Assembly (NCBI GenBank): GCA_900556015.1
Contig: USNH01000068.1
Location: 1-5,709 of the forward strand
Length of the DNA: 5,709 nucleotides
Direction: 5' to 3'
Source: an uncultured Eubacteriales bacterium
GTDB taxonomy: Bacteria > Bacillota_A > Clostridia > Oscillospirales > Oscillospiraceae
Of this stretch, positions 3,729 through 5,709 are shown piece after piece. The position numbers and the translations under genes were made by a program. The notes under the pieces were generated by a model. That model was not told the DNA's origin and ran no database searches. It saw nothing but the letters and a program-made list of their open reading frames with translations. How positions within the stretch are numbered: the first letter of the stretch is position 1; each line of letters begins with the position of its first letter.

Positions 3729-5709
3729 ATGAGTCTGTTTAAGAAAAAACCCGATACCGCTCCCGCGGTAGACCCCCACGCCGATGCCGATCTGGACGAG
3801 GTCATGCGTAAGTATGACCGGGAGTCCAACACCCGCATCTGGACCGGCTGGCGCAAGACCGTCATTAAGGTCTTCATGGCGCTGTTCGCCGTGTACTGCA
3901 TCGTGATGACGCTGTTTTCCACCGCCATGCCCGAGGTGCGCCTGCCGCTGTTTTTGGGCTTTATCGTCATCGCGGGCTTTTTGAGTTTCCCTGCGCGAAA
4001 GGGGCATGTTCACCCGGATCACATGCCCTGGTACGACCTGGCGCTGATGGCGGTGGGTGCGGCCTGCTTCCTGTACTTCGCGCTCAACGCGCTGCCCATC
4101 ATTCAGTCCGCCGGACGCATCGCGCCGTATCAGGTGGCCATCGGCATCGTGGGACTGCTGATCCTGATGGAGCTGTGCCGCCGCTGCGTGGGCGTGCCCA
4201 TTTTGGTGGTGGCCGGTGTGCTGCTGGTGTATACGTTCATCAACAAGCTGGGCTTCAACCCGGATTTCTATCAGGTGCTGCGTAAGATCATCTATCAGCT
4301 GTTCTTCACCACCTCCGGCGTGATCGGCACGCCGGTGAATGTGTGCTACACCTACATCGTTCTGTTCATCATTTTCGGCGCGTTTCTGGAGCGCACCGGC
4401 ATCGCCAATTTCTTCATCAGCTTCGCCAACCGGCTGGCCGGTTGGTCCAGCGGCGGCCCGGCTAAGGTGGCGGTCATCTCCTCCGCTCTGTGCGGCATGG
4501 TGTCCGGCTCCTCCGTGGGCAACACCGTGACCACCGGCTCGTTCACCATCCCCATGATGAAGAAGACCGGCTACAAGCCTGAGTTCGCCGGGGCGGTGGA
4601 GGCCGCTGCCTCCACCGGCGGTCAGATCATGCCCCCCATCATGGGCGCTGCCGCCTTCCTGATGGCGGAGTATATGGGCATCCCCTACGCCAAGGTGGCT
4701 GTGAAGGCCATTCTGCCCGCCATCCTGTACTTCACCGGCATTTTCATCGCCGTCCATCTGGAGGCGAAGAAGCTGGGCCTGAAGGGTATCTCCCGGGACG
4801 AGCTGCCCAAGTGGAAGCTGCTGGCCCGCGACTGCTATCTCATCATCCCTCTGATCCTGCTGGTGTGGCTGGTGTCCTCCGGCAGCAAGACCATGTCCCA
4901 CTCCGCGGCCTATTCCATCTTGGCTGCCATCGCGGTGGGCGCGGTGAACTTCTTCATGATGGCCAAGCGCGGCGACGAGAAGCCGGCCATGGGGACCGGC
5001 GCGGCGCTGGGCGATGCCGGTAAGCGCACGTTCTTCTCCGCTGTGGACGCGCTGGAGGGCGGTGCGAAGGGCTCTATCACCGTGGCGGTGGCCTGCGCCA
5101 TGGCGGGCATCATCGCCGGGTGCATCACTGTGACCGGCCTGGCCTCCATCCTCATCAACGCCATCGTGCAGCTGGCGGGCAACGCCACCATCATCGGCCT
5201 GGTGCTGACCATGCTGTGCTGCATCGTGCTGGGCATGGGTGTGCCCACCACCGCCAACTACTGCATCATGGCCTCCACCTGCGCTCCCATCCTGATCCAG
5301 CTGGGCTTCCCTGTGGTGGCCGCCCACTTCTTCGTGTTCTACTTCGGCATTGTGGCGGACATCACGCCGCCTGTGGCCCTGGCGGCCTACGCCGGTTCGG
5401 CCATCGCCAAGTCCGACCCCATGAAGACCGGCGTGAACGCCACCAAGCTGGCCATCGCCGCGTTTATCGTGCCGTACATCTTCGCGTACAGCCCGGCGCT
5501 GCTGTTTGAGAACATCAGCGGCTGGTGGGAGGTGGCGCAGATCTGCATCAGCGCGCTGCTGGGCATCTTCGCCATCGCGGCATCCCTGAACGGCTTCCTG
5601 TATAAGAAGGTTCATCCCGTGCTGCGTATCGTGCTGGCCATCGGCGGCCTGGGCATGATGATCCCCGGCACGCTCACCGATGTGGTGGGCCTGGTGCTGG
5701 TGCTGGCCG
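3729..5709 (+). CDS. TRAP transporter permease, fused 4TM/12TM (DctQM-like, TAXI type), 3' end outside window
   Basis: This inner-membrane permease takes solute from the TAXI lipoprotein and imports it using an ion (usually Na+) gradient. 660 codons are visible without a stop; fused permeases of this class are about 640-700 residues, so little should be missing. After a charged cytoplasmic N-terminus (about 1-44), hydrophobic segments begin at about 46-65, 71-86, 101-121, 133-149 and 155-171, forming the DctQ-like small-subunit portion. The DctM-like part follows, with paired inverted-repeat motifs: SGSSVGNTVTTGSFTIP (259-275) with STGGQIMPPIMGAAAF (295-310), and LGMGVPTTANYCIMA (501-515) with FFVFYFGIVADITPPVALAA (534-553). 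These are the re-entrant-loop regions expected to hold the ion and substrate sites. The start at ATG 3729 has only a modest upstream GGAGAG (3712-3717, 11 nt away), so translation may be weaker than for the lipoprotein. The distance to the upstream gene (324 nt) is long for a TRAP pair because of an inserted repeat. No frameshift is seen. Confidence 0.95.
   Translation, partial: MSLFKKKPDTAPAVDPHADADLDEVMRKYDRESNTRIWTGWRKTVIKVFMALFAVYCIVMTLFSTAMPEVRLPLFLGFIVIAGFLSFPARKGHVHPDHMPWYDLALMAVGAACFLYFALNALPIIQSAGRIAPYQVAIGIVGLLILMELCRRCVGVPILVVAGVLLVYTFINKLGFNPDFYQVLRKIIYQLFFTTSGVIGTPVNVCYTYIVLFIIFGAFLERTGIANFFISFANRLAGWSSGGPAKVAVISSALCGMVSGSSVGNTVTTGSFTIPMMKKTGYKPEFAGAVEAAASTGGQIMPPIMGAAAFLMAEYMGIPYAKVAVKAILPAILYFTGIFIAVHLEAKKLGLKGISRDELPKWKLLARDCYLIIPLILLVWLVSSGSKTMSHSAAYSILAAIAVGAVNFFMMAKRGDEKPAMGTGAALGDAGKRTFFSAVDALEGGAKGSITVAVACAMAGIIAGCITVTGLASILINAIVQLAGNATIIGLVLTMLCCIVLGMGVPTTANYCIMASTCAPILIQLGFPVVAAHFFVFYFGIVADITPPVALAAYAGSAIAKSDPMKTGVNATKLAIAAFIVPYIFAYSPALLFENISGWWEVAQICISALLGIFAIAASLNGFLYKKVHPVLRIVLAIGGLGMMIPGTLTDVVGLVLVLA

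Noticed and set aside
3687..5615. 642-codon open frame on the minus strand opposite the permease
   Set aside because: Its predicted product is a low-complexity His/Gly/Asp/Gln-rich string with no recognisable family. It mirrors the GC-rich third-position bias of the permease codons. The permease frame has clear TRAP motifs.

Overview
The window looks like a chromosomal segment from a GC-rich member of the Clostridia, most likely an Oscillospiraceae-type gut anaerobe (Flavonifractor/Oscillibacter-like). This rests on strong AGGAG ribosome binding sites, heavy G/C bias at third codon positions, a Gram-positive-style lipoprotein signal, and an intergenic repeat of the GTCATTGCGAG...GGCAATCC type that I recall from such genomes. 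The genus is an inference; no rRNA or marker phylogeny is available here.

Layout, all genes on the + strand: (1) 1-367 is the 3' end of thrS (threonyl-tRNA synthetase, anticodon-binding domain). (2) 379-412 is a perfect 16-bp inverted repeat without a T-tract. (3) 434-1879 is a complete pepD-type M20 metallo-dipeptidase, followed by a strong hairpin terminator (1885-1930). (4) 1931-2393 is a long AT-rich control region. It holds a cluster of TTGCA motifs, a very good sigma-A-type promoter (TTGCAA-17-TATAAT), a GNRA-capped hairpin near the predicted RNA 5' end, and ten A-tract units repeated every 10-12 nt. (5) 2394-3404 is a TAXI-family TRAP solute-binding lipoprotein. (6) 3405-3728 is an unusually long gap containing a hairpin and a MITE-like imperfect palindrome. 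(7) 3729 to the window end is a fused 4TM/12TM TRAP permease, cut off at the right edge.

The two TRAP genes form one functional unit. The lipoprotein captures a small organic anion outside the membrane and hands it to the ion-gradient-driven permease. The TAXI substrate cannot be read from the sequence. pepD and thrS are housekeeping-type neighbours, separated from the TRAP unit by the 1885-1930 terminator.

I do not see a clearly new defence, mobile or biosynthetic system. The least explained element is the 2242-2393 leader: hairpin, then an 11-nt-period repeat array, then the ribosome binding site. The next is the TTGCA cluster upstream of it.
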